DNA of 64,000 nt, taken from NCBI GenBank assembly GCA_947502265.1, contig CANMZB010000003.1, positions 124,001 to 188,000 on the forward strand, read 5' to 3'. Position numbers and translations under genes: made by a program. Positions 16,942 to 27,700 of the stretch are shown in pieces (positions within the stretch are counted from its first letter, which is position 1; each line of letters starts with the position of its first letter). This stretch comes from an uncultured Sulfitobacter sp. Its GTDB lineage: Bacteria > Pseudomonadota > Alphaproteobacteria > Rhodobacterales > Rhodobacteraceae. The notes beneath the pieces were generated by a model. It worked only from the letters and a program-made list of their open reading frames with translations, had not been told where the DNA came from and made no database searches.

Positions 16942-19706
16942 TGGTTTTGGGTGGCATCGGGTTTACCGCGCCGTGGCTGTTGCTGGCCTTGGCGGCGTTG
17001 CCGGTCCTGTGGCTTGTGCTGCGCGCGGTGCCGCCCGCACCGGTCAAACGCCGCTTTCCGGGCGTGGCGCTTTTGCTGGGCCTCAAGGATGATGAATCCG
17101 TCTCCGACCGCACGCCATGGTGGCTTTTGTTGCTGCGGACGTTGGCGGTTGCGGCGATCATTCTGGGCCTTGCCGGTCCGGTCCTGAACCCCGAGGCGGA
17201 ACAAGCCGAAGGCAGCGGCCCCCTGTTGTTTGTCCTTGATGGCACATGGGCCGGTGCAACCCGCTGGTCCCAGCAACAAGAGACGATCGAGGCGCAGTTG
17301 ACCCGCGCGGGGCGTCTGGGCCGTCCGGTCGGGTTTCTGACCCTCACGCGGCCCGAAACGCCCGTGTTCCAATCCGCCGATGTCTGGCAGACCCGCCTGG
17401 CCGGTCTGCGCCCTGCGCCCTGGCAACCCGGCGCGGACATGATCGCGACGGCAACCGAAGCGCTCTCTGGTTCGGGTGATTTTGACACGCTCTGGTTTAG
17501 CGATTCGCTTGAGTATGAAGGCCGCGATGCGATGTTGGACGTGCTACAGGCGCGCGGATCTGTCGAGGCGTATCAAACAGCAGCAAATGTGTTCGCGATC
17601 CTGCCTGCGACTTATGCCGACGGTGCCGTAAACCTGCGCGTGCTGCGCGCCGTCTCCGGCCCTGCCCGCGACATCATGGTGCAGGCGCAGGGGCGCGACC
17701 CGGCAGGCAATGCGCGCATCCTCGCCGCCGCGCCCGCACGGTTCGAGGAGGGCGCGGCACAAGCCGACGTTTCCCTTGTTTTGCCGTCCGAGTTGCGCGC
17801 GCGCATCACGCGGTTTGATGTTGCCGGACAACGCTCTGCGGGGGCCAGTACCCTTACGGACGACGGGTTGCGCCGGCGCGAGGTCGCGTTGATCTCTGCG
17901 CGTGAAAACCGCGAGGGGCTGGAGCTGCTCTCGCCGCTGCACTACATCGAACAGGCGCTGGCCCCCACCGCCGATCTGATCGATGGCACGCTCACGGATG
18001 TGCTGCCCGCCAACCCCGATGTGATCGTGCTGGCGGATATCGCAACGCTTTCTCCGGCCGAGGCCGCGCCGCTGAGCGAATGGATCGAGGGCGGCGGGAT
18101 GCTGGTGCGGTTTGCAGGCCCCCGCATCGCCGCCAGCGACATCAGCCGCATAGACGAAGACCCCTTGATGCCCGTGCGCCTGCGCGCGGGCGGGCGCAGC
18201 GTGGGCGGCGCAATGAGCTGGGGCGAGCCGAAAACTTTGTCTGCCTTCTCGAACGGATCGCCGTTCTACGGGCTGCACATTCCCGACGATGTAACCGTCA
18301 GCGCACAGGTGGTCGCACAACCCGACCCGACGCTTGCCGAACGGGTCATTGCCTCGCTTGGCGATGGCACGCCGCTGGTAACACGCAAGAACGTGGGGCA
18401 GGGGCAGATCGTATTGTTTCACGTGACCGCCACGGCGGAATGGTCCACCTTGCCGCTGTCGGGTCTGTTCGTCGAGATGCTGGAACGGCTGGCCGTCTCC
18501 TCTTCTGCCGCAAGCGCCGATGCGGGTGCGCTTGAAGGGACTGTCTGGACCCCGCAACGGGTGCTTGACGGGTTTGGTGCGCTTTCCGATGCTGGCACAT
18601 TGCCCGGCGTGGACGGCCCCGCGCTGGTGACGCAGCCGGTTGGCCCTGCCCTGCCACCGGGGCTTTATGCCTCGGGAGAGCGGCGACTGGCCCGCAATGT
18701 GCTGGGCGCGGACGCAACGCTGGCGCCGGTTGTCTGGCCTTTGGACGTCCCCGTGCGCGGAATGGCCGTGGCCCCGGAGCAACCTGTAGCGGGCTGGCTC
18801 TTGAGTCTCGCAATCCTGCTGCTGCTGGCCGATGTGGTGGTTTCCCTGTCCCTCTCGGGCCGTCTTCTGAGCCGCAGCAATGCTAGCGCCTCTGTTGTGC
18901 TTGCGGCGATGTTGTTGGCCACACCACAGGCCGAGGCGCAAACTGCGGAAGAGACATTCGCCCTCTCGGCGACGACGGAGCTGGTGCTGGCGCATGTCAT
19001 CACCGGCGATCCAAAGGTGGATGAAATCGCAAAGGCGGGGCTGATGGGTCTTAGTGACACGTTGTTTTTCCGCACCTCGGTCGAGCCCTCCAACCCGCTA
19101 AGCGTCAATCTCGAAACCGACGAGCTGGCGTTTTTTCCGATACTGTACTGGCCCGTTACTCCGAACCAACCGACACCTTCGGCAGAGGCTTATGTCAAGC
19201 TCAACGATTATCTGCGCTCCGGTGGACTGATCCTGTTTGACACCCGCGACGGCGACGTTGCAGACTTTGGCGCTTCCAGCCCCAACGGGCGCAAGTTGCA
19301 ACAATTGGCAGCCCCTCTGGACATTCCCGCGCTTGAGCCGGTGCCCGCAGACCATGTGCTGACGCGTACGTTCTATCTGCTTCAGGATTTTCCGGGGCGG
19401 CATAATGCGCGCGATGTCTGGGTAGAGGCCGCCGATCCCGGGGCCGAGCAGATCGAAGGGATGCCGTTTCGCAATCTCAATGACGGGGTAACGCCGGTGG
19501 TGATCGGCGGCAACGACTGGGCGGCGGCGTGGGCGGTAAACTCCGGTGGCGGGCCGATGCTGCCTGTGGGGCGGGGCTATAGCGGCGAGCGCCAGCGCGA
19601 AATCGCGTACCGGTTCGGCGTTAATCTGGTCATGCATGTGCTGACCGGCAATTATAAATCCGATCAGGTCCATGTGCCTGCGCTACTCGACAGGTTGGGC
19701 CAATGA
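16938..19706 (+). CDS. BatA/DUF4159 membrane protein
   Basis: 922 aa. The N-terminus has two membrane helices (APWLLLALAALPVLWLVLRA and WWLLLLRTLAVAAIILGLAGPVL) separated by the RRFPGVALLLGL motif of the BatA/aerotolerance N-terminal domain. A degenerate vWA follows (LLFVLDGTWAG at about 97-106, where MIDAS DxSxS would be). After a GATase1-like middle part (VLADIATLSPAEAAPLSEWIEGGGMLVRFAGP) and another membrane helix (WLLSLAILLLLADVVVSLSL, about 620), the C-terminal 220 residues form DUF4159. Mostly periplasmic. Overlaps both neighbours by 4 bases. Confidence 0.9.
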   Translation: MMVLGGIGFTAPWLLLALAALPVLWLVLRAVPPAPVKRRFPGVALLLGLKDDESVSDRTPWWLLLLRTLAVAAIILGLAGPVLNPEAEQAEGSGPLLFVLDGTWAGATRWSQQQETIEAQLTRAGRLGRPVGFLTLTRPETPVFQSADVWQTRLAGLRPAPWQPGADMIATATEALSGSGDFDTLWFSDSLEYEGRDAMLDVLQARGSVEAYQTAANVFAILPATYADGAVNLRVLRAVSGPARDIMVQAQGRDPAGNARILAAAPARFEEGAAQADVSLVLPSELRARITRFDVAGQRSAGASTLTDDGLRRREVALISARENREGLELLSPLHYIEQALAPTADLIDGTLTDVLPANPDVIVLADIATLSPAEAAPLSEWIEGGGMLVRFAGPRIAASDISRIDEDPLMPVRLRAGGRSVGGAMSWGEPKTLSAFSNGSPFYGLHIPDDVTVSAQVVAQPDPTLAERVIASLGDGTPLVTRKNVGQGQIVLFHVTATAEWSTLPLSGLFVEMLERLAVSSSAASADAGALEGTVWTPQRVLDGFGALSDAGTLPGVDGPALVTQPVGPALPPGLYASGERRLARNVLGADATLAPVVWPLDVPVRGMAVAPEQPVAGWLLSLAILLLLADVVVSLSLSGRLLSRSNASASVVLAAMLLATPQAEAQTAEETFALSATTELVLAHVITGDPKVDEIAKAGLMGLSDTLFFRTSVEPSNPLSVNLETDELAFFPILYWPVTPNQPTPSAEAYVKLNDYLRSGGLILFDTRDGDVADFGASSPNGRKLQQLAAPLDIPALEPVPADHVLTRTFYLLQDFPGRHNARDVWVEAADPGAEQIEGMPFRNLNDGVTPVVIGGNDWAAAWAVNSGGGPMLPVGRGYSGERQREIAYRFGVNLVMHVLTGNYKSDQVHVPALLDRLGQ

Positions 19707-21745
19707 CCTCTACAATCGTCTTCGATCCGCTTATCCCGTGGCCTCTTTTTGTGATGGTCGCCGTTATCGCGGGCCTTGGTGTGCTGCTGGCGCTGGTGCG
19801 CGGCTTGCGCGGCTGGGCGTTGCGCGGGCTGGCAGGGTTTGTGGTGCTTGCCGCGCTCGGCGGACCGTCCTTTCAGGTCGAAGACCGCGCGCCGCTGAGT
19901 GACATCGTGATGCTGCTGGAAGACTCCAGCGCCAGCCAGCAACTGTCTGATCGTGCCGGCCAAACCGCACAGGCCGCCGATACGCTTGCGGCGCGGATCA
20001 GCGCGCGGCCCAATACCGACCTGCGCCGTATCACCGTTCCAGATGGGCCCGGCGATGCAGGCACGCAATTGATGACGGCCCTGTCAGAAGCCCTTGCCGA
20101 AGAGCCGCGCGCGCGGATTGCGGGGATCGTGGCGTTGAGCGACGGGCGCGTGCATGACGCCGATTTGCCTGTCGATCTGCCCGCGCCCTTGCACGTTCTG
20201 CTGAGCGGACGGGAGACGGATTGGGACCGCCGTCTGTCAGTGCGCAACGCCCCGGCCTTTGCCATCATAGGCGAACCTGTAGTGCTGACCCTGCGCATCG
20301 ACGATCTGGGCGCGGCACCCGAGGGTGCCACTCTGGCCGAACTGGACATCTCGATCGACGGTGAGGAACCGCAACGCTTCCGCGTACCGATCGGCGAGGA
20401 TCTTGAGCTGCCGGTGACATTGCCCCACAGCGGGCGCAATGTGATCCGTTTTTCCCTGCCCGAGGCCGAAGGCGAGCTGACCGACCGCAACAATGCCGCC
20501 ATCATCCAGATGAACGGCGTGCGTGACCGTCTGCGTGTGTTGCTGGTCAGCGGCGAACCGCACGCGGGCGGGCGGACATGGCGCAACCTGCTAAAATCCG
20601 ACAGCTCGGTCGATCTGGTGCATTTCACCATCCTGCGCCCGCCCGAAAAGCAGGACGGCGTGCCGGTGTCCGAACTGTCGCTCATCGCGTTCCCGACACG
20701 TGAATTGTTCATGGAGAAGATCGACGATTTCGACCTGATCATCTTTGACCGCTACAAGCGGCGCGGCATCCTGCCCTCGCTGTATCTGGAAAACGTGGCA
20801 AACTATGTGCGCGGCGGCGGCGCTGTTCTGGTGGCCGCGGGGCCGGATTTTGCGGGCGCGGAAAGCCTTTACCGCACGCCGCTGGGCGCGGTGCTGCCCG
20901 CCGCCCCCACCGCGCGGGTGATCGAAGCACCGTATCTGCCGCTTGTGTCCGATCTGGGCCAGCGTCATCCCGTGACCTCGCAACTGCCGCAAAACGGCGA
21001 TTGGGGCGGCTGGCTGCGCCAGATCGACGTGACTGCCTCGTCGGGTGACGTGGTGATGACGGGCATCGACGGGCGACCGCTGCTGGTGCTTGACCGTGTG
21101 GACGAAGGGCGTGTATCACTGCTGGCTTCCGATCACGCGTGGCTGTGGAATCGTGGCTATGAGGGGGGTGGTCCACAGTTGGAACTGCTGCGCCGCCTTG
21201 CCCACTGGATGATGGGCGAACCCGAATTGGAGGAAGAGGCGCTGACCGCTAACGCCGAGGGCCAGACCATGCGGATCGAAAGGCGCACCCTGTCGGACGA
21301 GGTCGCGCCGCTTGTTATCACCGGCCCCGATGGCACGGTGAGTGAAATGCCGCTTTCGCCTGCCGGGCCGGGTCGCTTCGAGGCGCTGTTTACCGGACCC
21401 GAAATCGGGCTGTACCGGCTTGAGAACGGGGACCAGTCGAGCGTAATCGGCCTTGGCCCCGCCGCCCCGCGTGAATTTGTGGAAACCATCGCAAGTGGCA
21501 CGGTGATGGCGCCAGTGGTGGCTGCGCTGAGCGGTGGTGTGGCGCGTCTGGAAGACGGGTTGCCGCGCATCCGTAACGTGCGCGCGGGCCGTCCTGCGGC
21601 GGGACGCGGCTGGATCGGCTTAACGCCACGCGGTGCCTATGAAACCCGCGATGTGCGGCAAACACCGATCTTGCCGGGCTGGCTTGTCCTTCTGTTGAGC
21701 GCCGGTTTGATCACTGCCGCGTGGCTGCGCGAAGGGCGGCGCTGA
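19703..21745 (+). CDS. Membrane-anchored vWA/GATase-like protein of the MoxR cluster
   Basis: 680 aa. Two N-terminal membrane helices (WPLFVMVAVIAGLGVLLALV; LRGLAGFVVLAALGG), then IVMLLEDSSASQQ, which holds an intact DxSxS MIDAS motif (Asp74, Ser76, Ser78). The middle resembles a class I glutamine-amidotransferase fold (LRVLLVSGEPHAGGRTWRNLL, FDLIIFDRYKRRG, YVRGGGAVLVAAGPDFAG) without an obvious catalytic Cys. A last helix near the C-terminus (LPGWLVLLLSAGLITAAWL) ends in a basic tail. Most of the protein is probably periplasmic. Starts by 4-base overlap with the DUF4159 gene and is the last gene of the cluster. Confidence 0.85.
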   Translation: MTSTIVFDPLIPWPLFVMVAVIAGLGVLLALVRGLRGWALRGLAGFVVLAALGGPSFQVEDRAPLSDIVMLLEDSSASQQLSDRAGQTAQAADTLAARISARPNTDLRRITVPDGPGDAGTQLMTALSEALAEEPRARIAGIVALSDGRVHDADLPVDLPAPLHVLLSGRETDWDRRLSVRNAPAFAIIGEPVVLTLRIDDLGAAPEGATLAELDISIDGEEPQRFRVPIGEDLELPVTLPHSGRNVIRFSLPEAEGELTDRNNAAIIQMNGVRDRLRVLLVSGEPHAGGRTWRNLLKSDSSVDLVHFTILRPPEKQDGVPVSELSLIAFPTRELFMEKIDDFDLIIFDRYKRRGILPSLYLENVANYVRGGGAVLVAAGPDFAGAESLYRTPLGAVLPAAPTARVIEAPYLPLVSDLGQRHPVTSQLPQNGDWGGWLRQIDVTASSGDVVMTGIDGRPLLVLDRVDEGRVSLLASDHAWLWNRGYEGGGPQLELLRRLAHWMMGEPELEEEALTANAEGQTMRIERRTLSDEVAPLVITGPDGTVSEMPLSPAGPGRFEALFTGPEIGLYRLENGDQSSVIGLGPAAPREFVETIASGTVMAPVVAALSGGVARLEDGLPRIRNVRAGRPAAGRGWIGLTPRGAYETRDVRQTPILPGWLVLLLSAGLITAAWLREGRR

Positions 21746-21755
21746 GGCGGTTGCT

Positions 21756-22667
21756 CTAGAGCAGGACGTACGCCCACAGCGGCAATACCAGCAGCGACAG
21801 GGCCACCTGCCATGTCATGATGTCCGCGTACAGATCCGCATCGCCGCCCATCTGTTTGGCCACGATATAGCCGTTCGACGCGGCGGGCGCCCCGAACACC
21901 AGAACGCCCGCGAATATTTGCACAGGTTCAAGCTGCATCGCGCTGCCGATCGCTACAAAAAGACTTGTCGACAAGAGGGGGCGCAACAACAGCCCCGGCG
22001 CGACGCGCCAGTCAACCCGGAACAACCGGCGCAGACTGATTCCCGCCCCGACAGCCATCAACCCCACGCCAAGCGCACCGCGCCCGATCATATCCAGCGT
22101 ATCCATGACCGGCACCGGCAACTGCACCCCGCCGAGATTGACAAACAGCCCGACCACACAGGCCTGTATCAGCGGATTGCGGATCAATGTGACCATCACC
22201 TTGCGAAAGCGGACCTTGGCCGGACCAAAAGTAGCAAGAACAAGGATACAGACCACATTGATCAGCGGAATCAGCACCGCAATCGCCACGGCAAGCAATG
22301 CAATCCCTCCGGTCAGGAACTGCTCTGCCGCAGCGAGAGCGACAAAGGCGTTCCAGCGCGCACCCGCCTGAAACAGCGACGTAAAGCTGGGGTTGTCCAG
22401 CGTTGCGAAGGGGAGCAGCCGCAGCGCCATCACTACCGCGCATAAGACTGCCAGCGTCACAACCAGCGCAACACCGAAATCGCCGAACCGCGCAATGGAA
22501 AGATCGGATTGGGAGATGGCAAGGACCAGCGTTGCAGGGATCAGCACACGAAAGGAGAGCGTTTCGATGGCGGCCCAGCTGCTGCGCGGAATTATCGCGG
22601 ATTTGCCCAATCCGTAACCGGTGAAAATAACGAGCAGCAGAGGAAAGATCGAGAAGACAAGCAACAT
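21756..22667 (-). CDS. AEC-family permease (auxin efflux carrier-like)
   Basis: 303 aa with about ten membrane segments and the two-half AEC pattern: an N-terminal half starting MLLVFSIFPLLLVIFTGYGLGKSAI and a C-terminal half with GRGALGVGLMAVGAGISLRRL and FGAPAASNGYIVAKQMGGD. AEC carriers export organic acids such as malate/malonate or other small metabolites; substrate unknown. It lies 28 bases downstream of pbpC on the same strand and may be read with it. Confidence 0.9.
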   Translation of the reverse strand: MLLVFSIFPLLLVIFTGYGLGKSAIIPRSSWAAIETLSFRVLIPATLVLAISQSDLSIARFGDFGVALVVTLAVLCAVVMALRLLPFATLDNPSFTSLFQAGARWNAFVALAAAEQFLTGGIALLAVAIAVLIPLINVVCILVLATFGPAKVRFRKVMVTLIRNPLIQACVVGLFVNLGGVQLPVPVMDTLDMIGRGALGVGLMAVGAGISLRRLFRVDWRVAPGLLLRPLLSTSLFVAIGSAMQLEPVQIFAGVLVFGAPAASNGYIVAKQMGGDADLYADIMTWQVALSLLVLPLWAYVLL

Positions 22668-22694
22668 GGCGTCGGCATGCCCTTTCGGCGGGCC

Positions 22695-24725
22695 TTAGTC
22701 CAGCCGAATACGGACAGACGTACTGCGCCCCTGCGCATCAATGACGGCGATACGCGTGAAACCGGGCGTGTCGAGCGGCAACACAGCATCGCGACGGCGC
22801 AAACCGGACAGAACAGGTGTACCATCCACCAGCACGGTAAGCGGCAGCGTGCCTGCTTGCAGCTTGAGCGGCACGCCGAAACCGCTGGCGCGCAGGACCG
22901 CACCATCGGGCGGAAAGCGCACCACAGGTCGCTGTGGATCAGGCGCAAAGGCCGCGCTCCGGCTGCGAAACGTCTGCAAGGGGTGCGGCAAACCGGCTGT
23001 GCCAAGGATCAGCGTATCGGGCGGCGGCGGTGGCAAGGGCGCGCGCGCAGGACTGATCCGGCCAAATGCCTCGAACAGGACAGGAGCCGCCAGATCGCCG
23101 CCAAACGCCCCTGGCACCGGCGTTCCGTCAGGCCGCCCCAGCCAGACACCGATAACATGCCGCCCGTCAAATCCGATGGCCCAGGCATCCCGATGCCCAT
23201 AGGAGGTGCCGGTTTTATAGGCGATCTGCCCTGCGCGCGCCGCAGCACCCTTGGGCGGCACAATGCTGGCGAGGATATGCGAGACCTGCCATGCAGAAAC
23301 ATCCGACATAATGCGGCGCGGCGCGGCCTTGGCAGTGGTTTGCAAGGCGCTCAACGGGTGCGCCTGCCCGCCTTGGGCGATGGCCGCATAAAGCTGTACC
23401 AGATCATGCAGGCTTAACCCGACACCGCCCAGCGCCACCGCAAGACCGGGCGCACCAGAGGGCAGCACAGGCGTGGCACCCGCCCGCTCAAGCCCCGCCA
23501 TCAGCCGTGCGGGGCCAAGTTCCTGTGTCAATAAGACCGGCGGAATATTCAACGAGAGCGTCAGCGCATCGCGCACCGTCAGCATCCCGCGAAACTGGCC
23601 ATCGAAGTTCTGTGGCGCATAGCGGCCAAAAGCCACCGGCGCGTCATTTATCAAGGTGTCGGGATGCACCAGCCCCTGATCGAAGGCCAACCCGTAGATC
23701 AGCGGTTTCAGCGTGGATCCCGGAGAGCGCACAGCGCGCGTCATGTCCACAAACCCCAACGCGCCGTTGCGGTCCGAGAACGCGGGGGAACCAACATGGG
23801 CGACGATTTCACCAGTCGTGTGATCCGCCACAAGGATTGCGGCGGACACACCGTCGGCCAACCCCGCCACTGCCCGCCGCGCGAGCGTCTCCATCTGCTG
23901 TTGCAGGCGGCTGTCGATCTGCGTGTCGTGGCGCAACGCTGTGGGATCGGATGCGCGCAGACCGGCGGCCAGATGCGGCGCGCGCAGCGGAAAGGGCCGT
24001 CGTTGGCGCGGCACATCCGCTTGCCCCGGATCGGCGGTCCGGCCCAGCCGCGCCAGCACACGGGCGCGGGCTGCACGCGCGGCGGCGGGGTGCCTGTCGG
24101 GGCGGCGCGCTTCGGGCGCTTGCGGCAATGCCACCAACAGAGCCGCCTCTGCCTGTGTCAGGCGCACAGGTTCTTTGCCGAACCACGCCAGAGACGCCGC
24201 GCGCAGCCCTTCGACCGGCCCACCGTAGGGCGCGTGTAGCAAATACAGCGTCAGGATTTCCTCCTTGTCCAGTCGCTGCTCAAGCGCCAGCGCCAGCCGG
24301 ATCTGGCGCAGTTTGCCCGCCATACTGCCGGTTCCGGAGTTCTCCAACAGCCGCGCGACCTGCATGGTGAGGGTAGAGCCGCCCGACACCACTTTGCCAT
24401 GGCGCACCGCCTGCGCCACCGCGCGCAACATCGCGCGGGCATCCACACCGGGGTGCTCGTAAAACCGCTTGTCCTCATACGCGACCAGCATCGCGATAAA
24501 ATCCGCGTCCGCGTCCTCCAGCCGCAGGGCAAGCCGCATCCGGCCATTCTCGACCGCGAAGGCGCGCAATAACGTTCCATCGCGGGCGCGGACCTCGATA
24601 GCGGAGGTTGACAGGACCGGCGGCAGGTCGGTCGTGGCAATCCATGTTTCGACACGGTCACGCCCGTGCGCAGCGAGGCCAAGCAGCCCGACACAGAGCG
24701 CCAGTGCAACGGCGTAGCGCTTCAC
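22695..24725 (-). CDS. pbpC: Penicillin-binding protein 1C
   Basis: 676 aa from a GTG at 24725 overlapping the alpha-2-macroglobulin stop (GTGA). N-terminal signal anchor, then a glycosyltransferase-51 domain (VAYEDKRFYEHPGVDARAM with catalytic Glu84; VVSGGSTLTMQVARLLE). The transpeptidase domain has all active-site motifs: SxxK at Ser337-Lys340 (GSTLKP), SLN at 391-393 and KTG at 504-506. A BiPBP_C domain fills the last 90 residues. It works in the periplasm. Pairing with an alpha-2-macroglobulin gene matches the known YfhM-PbpC association. Confidence 0.96.
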   Translation of the reverse strand: MKRYAVALALCVGLLGLAAHGRDRVETWIATTDLPPVLSTSAIEVRARDGTLLRAFAVENGRMRLALRLEDADADFIAMLVAYEDKRFYEHPGVDARAMLRAVAQAVRHGKVVSGGSTLTMQVARLLENSGTGSMAGKLRQIRLALALEQRLDKEEILTLYLLHAPYGGPVEGLRAASLAWFGKEPVRLTQAEAALLVALPQAPEARRPDRHPAAARAARARVLARLGRTADPGQADVPRQRRPFPLRAPHLAAGLRASDPTALRHDTQIDSRLQQQMETLARRAVAGLADGVSAAILVADHTTGEIVAHVGSPAFSDRNGALGFVDMTRAVRSPGSTLKPLIYGLAFDQGLVHPDTLINDAPVAFGRYAPQNFDGQFRGMLTVRDALTLSLNIPPVLLTQELGPARLMAGLERAGATPVLPSGAPGLAVALGGVGLSLHDLVQLYAAIAQGGQAHPLSALQTTAKAAPRRIMSDVSAWQVSHILASIVPPKGAAARAGQIAYKTGTSYGHRDAWAIGFDGRHVIGVWLGRPDGTPVPGAFGGDLAAPVLFEAFGRISPARAPLPPPPPDTLILGTAGLPHPLQTFRSRSAAFAPDPQRPVVRFPPDGAVLRASGFGVPLKLQAGTLPLTVLVDGTPVLSGLRRRDAVLPLDTPGFTRIAVIDAQGRSTSVRIRLD

Positions 24726-27700
24726 GGGGTCACGACAAACCGGCCCGCGTCCGTGTTGGCGCGGTATTCGGGGCGGTACATGTCCGTGACCAACGCAGCG
24801 GGGTGATGATAGCGCCCCGGTGTCACCGCACGTACCACATAGGCCAGCTGGATCATGTCAGTCCCCTCGTGATTAAGCGCCGCAATAAACCGGTCCGCGC
24901 GAAATTCCGTGCTTTGGGTGTCGGCCGGCTTGAGCCAATCAAGAGCTTTGACATCGCCCGAGCGCAGAAGGTTGGGATTGTCGATCTCCAAGCCCCCCGG
25001 CAGCGGGTCATCAATAACCAGACGCGCGCCGATCTCTTCGAACGGCTGCACCTCCAGCACCATAACCAGCCGCGTACCGGAGGTGACATCGCCGGTGGCT
25101 TCCTCCCCCTCCATCGTAAACAGCCGCCGCGTCAGGGCATAGCCATAACCACCCGCAGCGGGCTGGACTTCGGGCACACCATAGGTTGTCAATGTGACAT
25201 CCGTGGGCGTGGTGCCTGCGTTCCGGATGCGGACCGGTTCGGGATCACGATCGTTTAGCCGTTGCACCATCGCGCCTTTGGCGGGGGTGCCGTCCACCAG
25301 AATTGTACCATCCACAGGCCCCCGGCCCAGCGCATGTGCGGCAAGCACCACTTGGGCGGCTTCCTGCGTTGACAGACGCCGCGCGGGGGTCGAGAGGGTT
25401 TGGCTTATCGCGGCGGTATCCACCGCGTTGCTGCCCGCTTCGGCGGCCAGCTTCATCACGGCGGCGGCATCACGCAAGGCGCTGCCGAAATCATCCCGCC
25501 AGCGGTGGCGGTCTTCTTTTTGGTTCAGCAAAGCGGCTGCGCGGGCAAACATCCGGTCGGCGCGTGTCGGATCGCCATAGGCGGCCAATGCGGCCCCCAG
25601 TTGAGCGGCGGCCATCGGCGTGGCGAACGCGTCTGATTTGGTATCCGCATAATAGCGCAGATCACCCATTTGGGCCGCACCCGCGCGGGCAAGCACCAAC
25701 AACGCATAGGCGATATCCTCGCCGCCCCTGTCGAAATCGGGCGCAAAGTTGATGCGGTTGCGCAGATTGTCCATGCCCAGCGCCAGCGCGCGTTGCGGCA
25801 CGTCATGCCCTTGTGCATCGGCGCGCCAGAGGAAATCGGTCACATAAGCGTCCAGCCAGACATTGCCGCCCTGCGCCTGCCACATGCCGAATGCGCCGTT
25901 GGATGCCTGCCGCGCCAGAACACGGGCAATGCCGGTGTTGATCTTTTGCTCGATTTCGCGCGGCGTTCCCAACCCTGCATCACCCGCCAGATCACCGAGA
26001 TACAGCAATGGCAGCGCGCCGGATGTGACCTGTTCGGTACAGCCGTAAGGATAACGATCCAACTGGCGCAACAGGCCCGGCACATCGAAACGTGCCAGCG
26101 GTCCCGCTGTCAGCGTGGCGCTGGCGGTGCCAGCACGCAGACCGGCAAACGTTTGGACATCGAAGGTAAACGTCTCTCCCGCGCCGAGGCTAAAGCGGCG
26201 TGTGGTGGCGATTTCGGGATCGTTGTTGCGCACCGGCACAATCAGTTCGCGGCGCAGTTCGGTGCCATCGGGCGTCGTAAGCAGCAGCGTGATTTTGTGA
26301 TCCCCGATCTCGCGCGCCCGCATATCCAGAGGCAGGCGCAGCGTGCCGCCCGCAGCCAAATTCACAGACGTTGGCACCGCGCCCATGGCAAGGCCCGCAT
26401 CGGCAAACACCTGTAGCGTCATTTCACCGGCTTGCCCCGTGGTGTGGACCAGTTCCAGCAGCAGGCGGCTTTCGTCCTCCATGGCCAGAAGGCGCGGGGC
26501 ACTGGCGGTGATGACCACCGGATCGCGCGCCAGCACATCCTGTACGGCATTGCCCACAGCGGTATCCGACCACGCCACAGCCATCAGGCGGATCGTGCCG
26601 TTGAACGCCGGGCGCGTCACCTCGATCACCGCGCGACCATCCGCGCCAACGGTGACCGGCCCGCTGAAAAATGCCATCAGTTCTTCGGTGGGCGGGGGCG
26701 ATTGCAACTGCGCATTGGCCGCCGCATCCCCGCCCGAACGCACGCTGCCCATCGCGCCATTCAACCCGTCGATCAAACGGCCATAAACATCGCGCAACCC
26801 GACACCCAGACGCCGCTGGCCAAAGTAGTGGTCCGTCGGGTCCGGTGCCTCGAATCCGGTGAGGTTGAGAATACCCACATCGACAGCGGCCAGCGTGACA
26901 TAGGCGGTCTCGCCCGCCGCCACGCCGCTGACGCTGAGCGGCACGCGCAAGGTGCCTTTCTGCCCGTCCACCGTTTCAGGCGCATCCAGCGTAACTGTAA
27001 GCTGTTTTTCAGCGGGGCGGATGGCGGCGTGCGCCAGCCCGAGGCTGCGCGCGGGGTTCAGCCCTTTGCCCACATTCATAGGGCGGATCACCGACGCCGT
27101 CACATAGGCGCTGCTACCCCAGTCGGCAGTCACCGGCAGGGCGATCGCGTTCTCGCCCTTTTGAACCGCCACAGTTTGACGCGAAATCACCCGGTTCGAC
27201 AGGACAGAAACAAGCGCCACACCGTCATCGGGTGCCACAATGCGCAACTGTGCCGTGTCGCCCGTATCGTAGGTATCGCGGTCAAGCGAGACAGACAGAA
27301 AATCCGGCGTGGCAGAGGCATCATCACCGCCGTACCAGCCCGAGGAAAAGTCAACGGAACTGCTGGCGAACGGCGCGCCTTGCTGCGCGACCACCAATTC
27401 GTAGCGGCCCCAATCTGTTGGCAAAGTGAACGATGCGGGCGTCGTGCTCAGCGTCAGCTCCCCCGAAGAGACGCGAATGCGGCGGGTGACAGGCTCCCAC
27501 TCCCAGTTGCCATAGTTCTGATACCACTGATAGCGCGTCTCGATCTTGTTGAACGTCCAGCTAACGGGCATTTCGCCCTCGGTCGCGATTAGATCAAAAT
27601 GCGCATCCGCCCCTTCGCCCAGCGTTTCGTCAAACCCCGGTTTGATCCCGATCAAAGCGCCATCAGGAGCAAGCGTCTTTTCCAAACGACGCTCCACCGG

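Noticed and set aside
17544..18995. 483-codon open frame antisense to the DUF4159 gene
   Set aside because: Shadow frame of a real gene whose neighbours overlap it in an operon.
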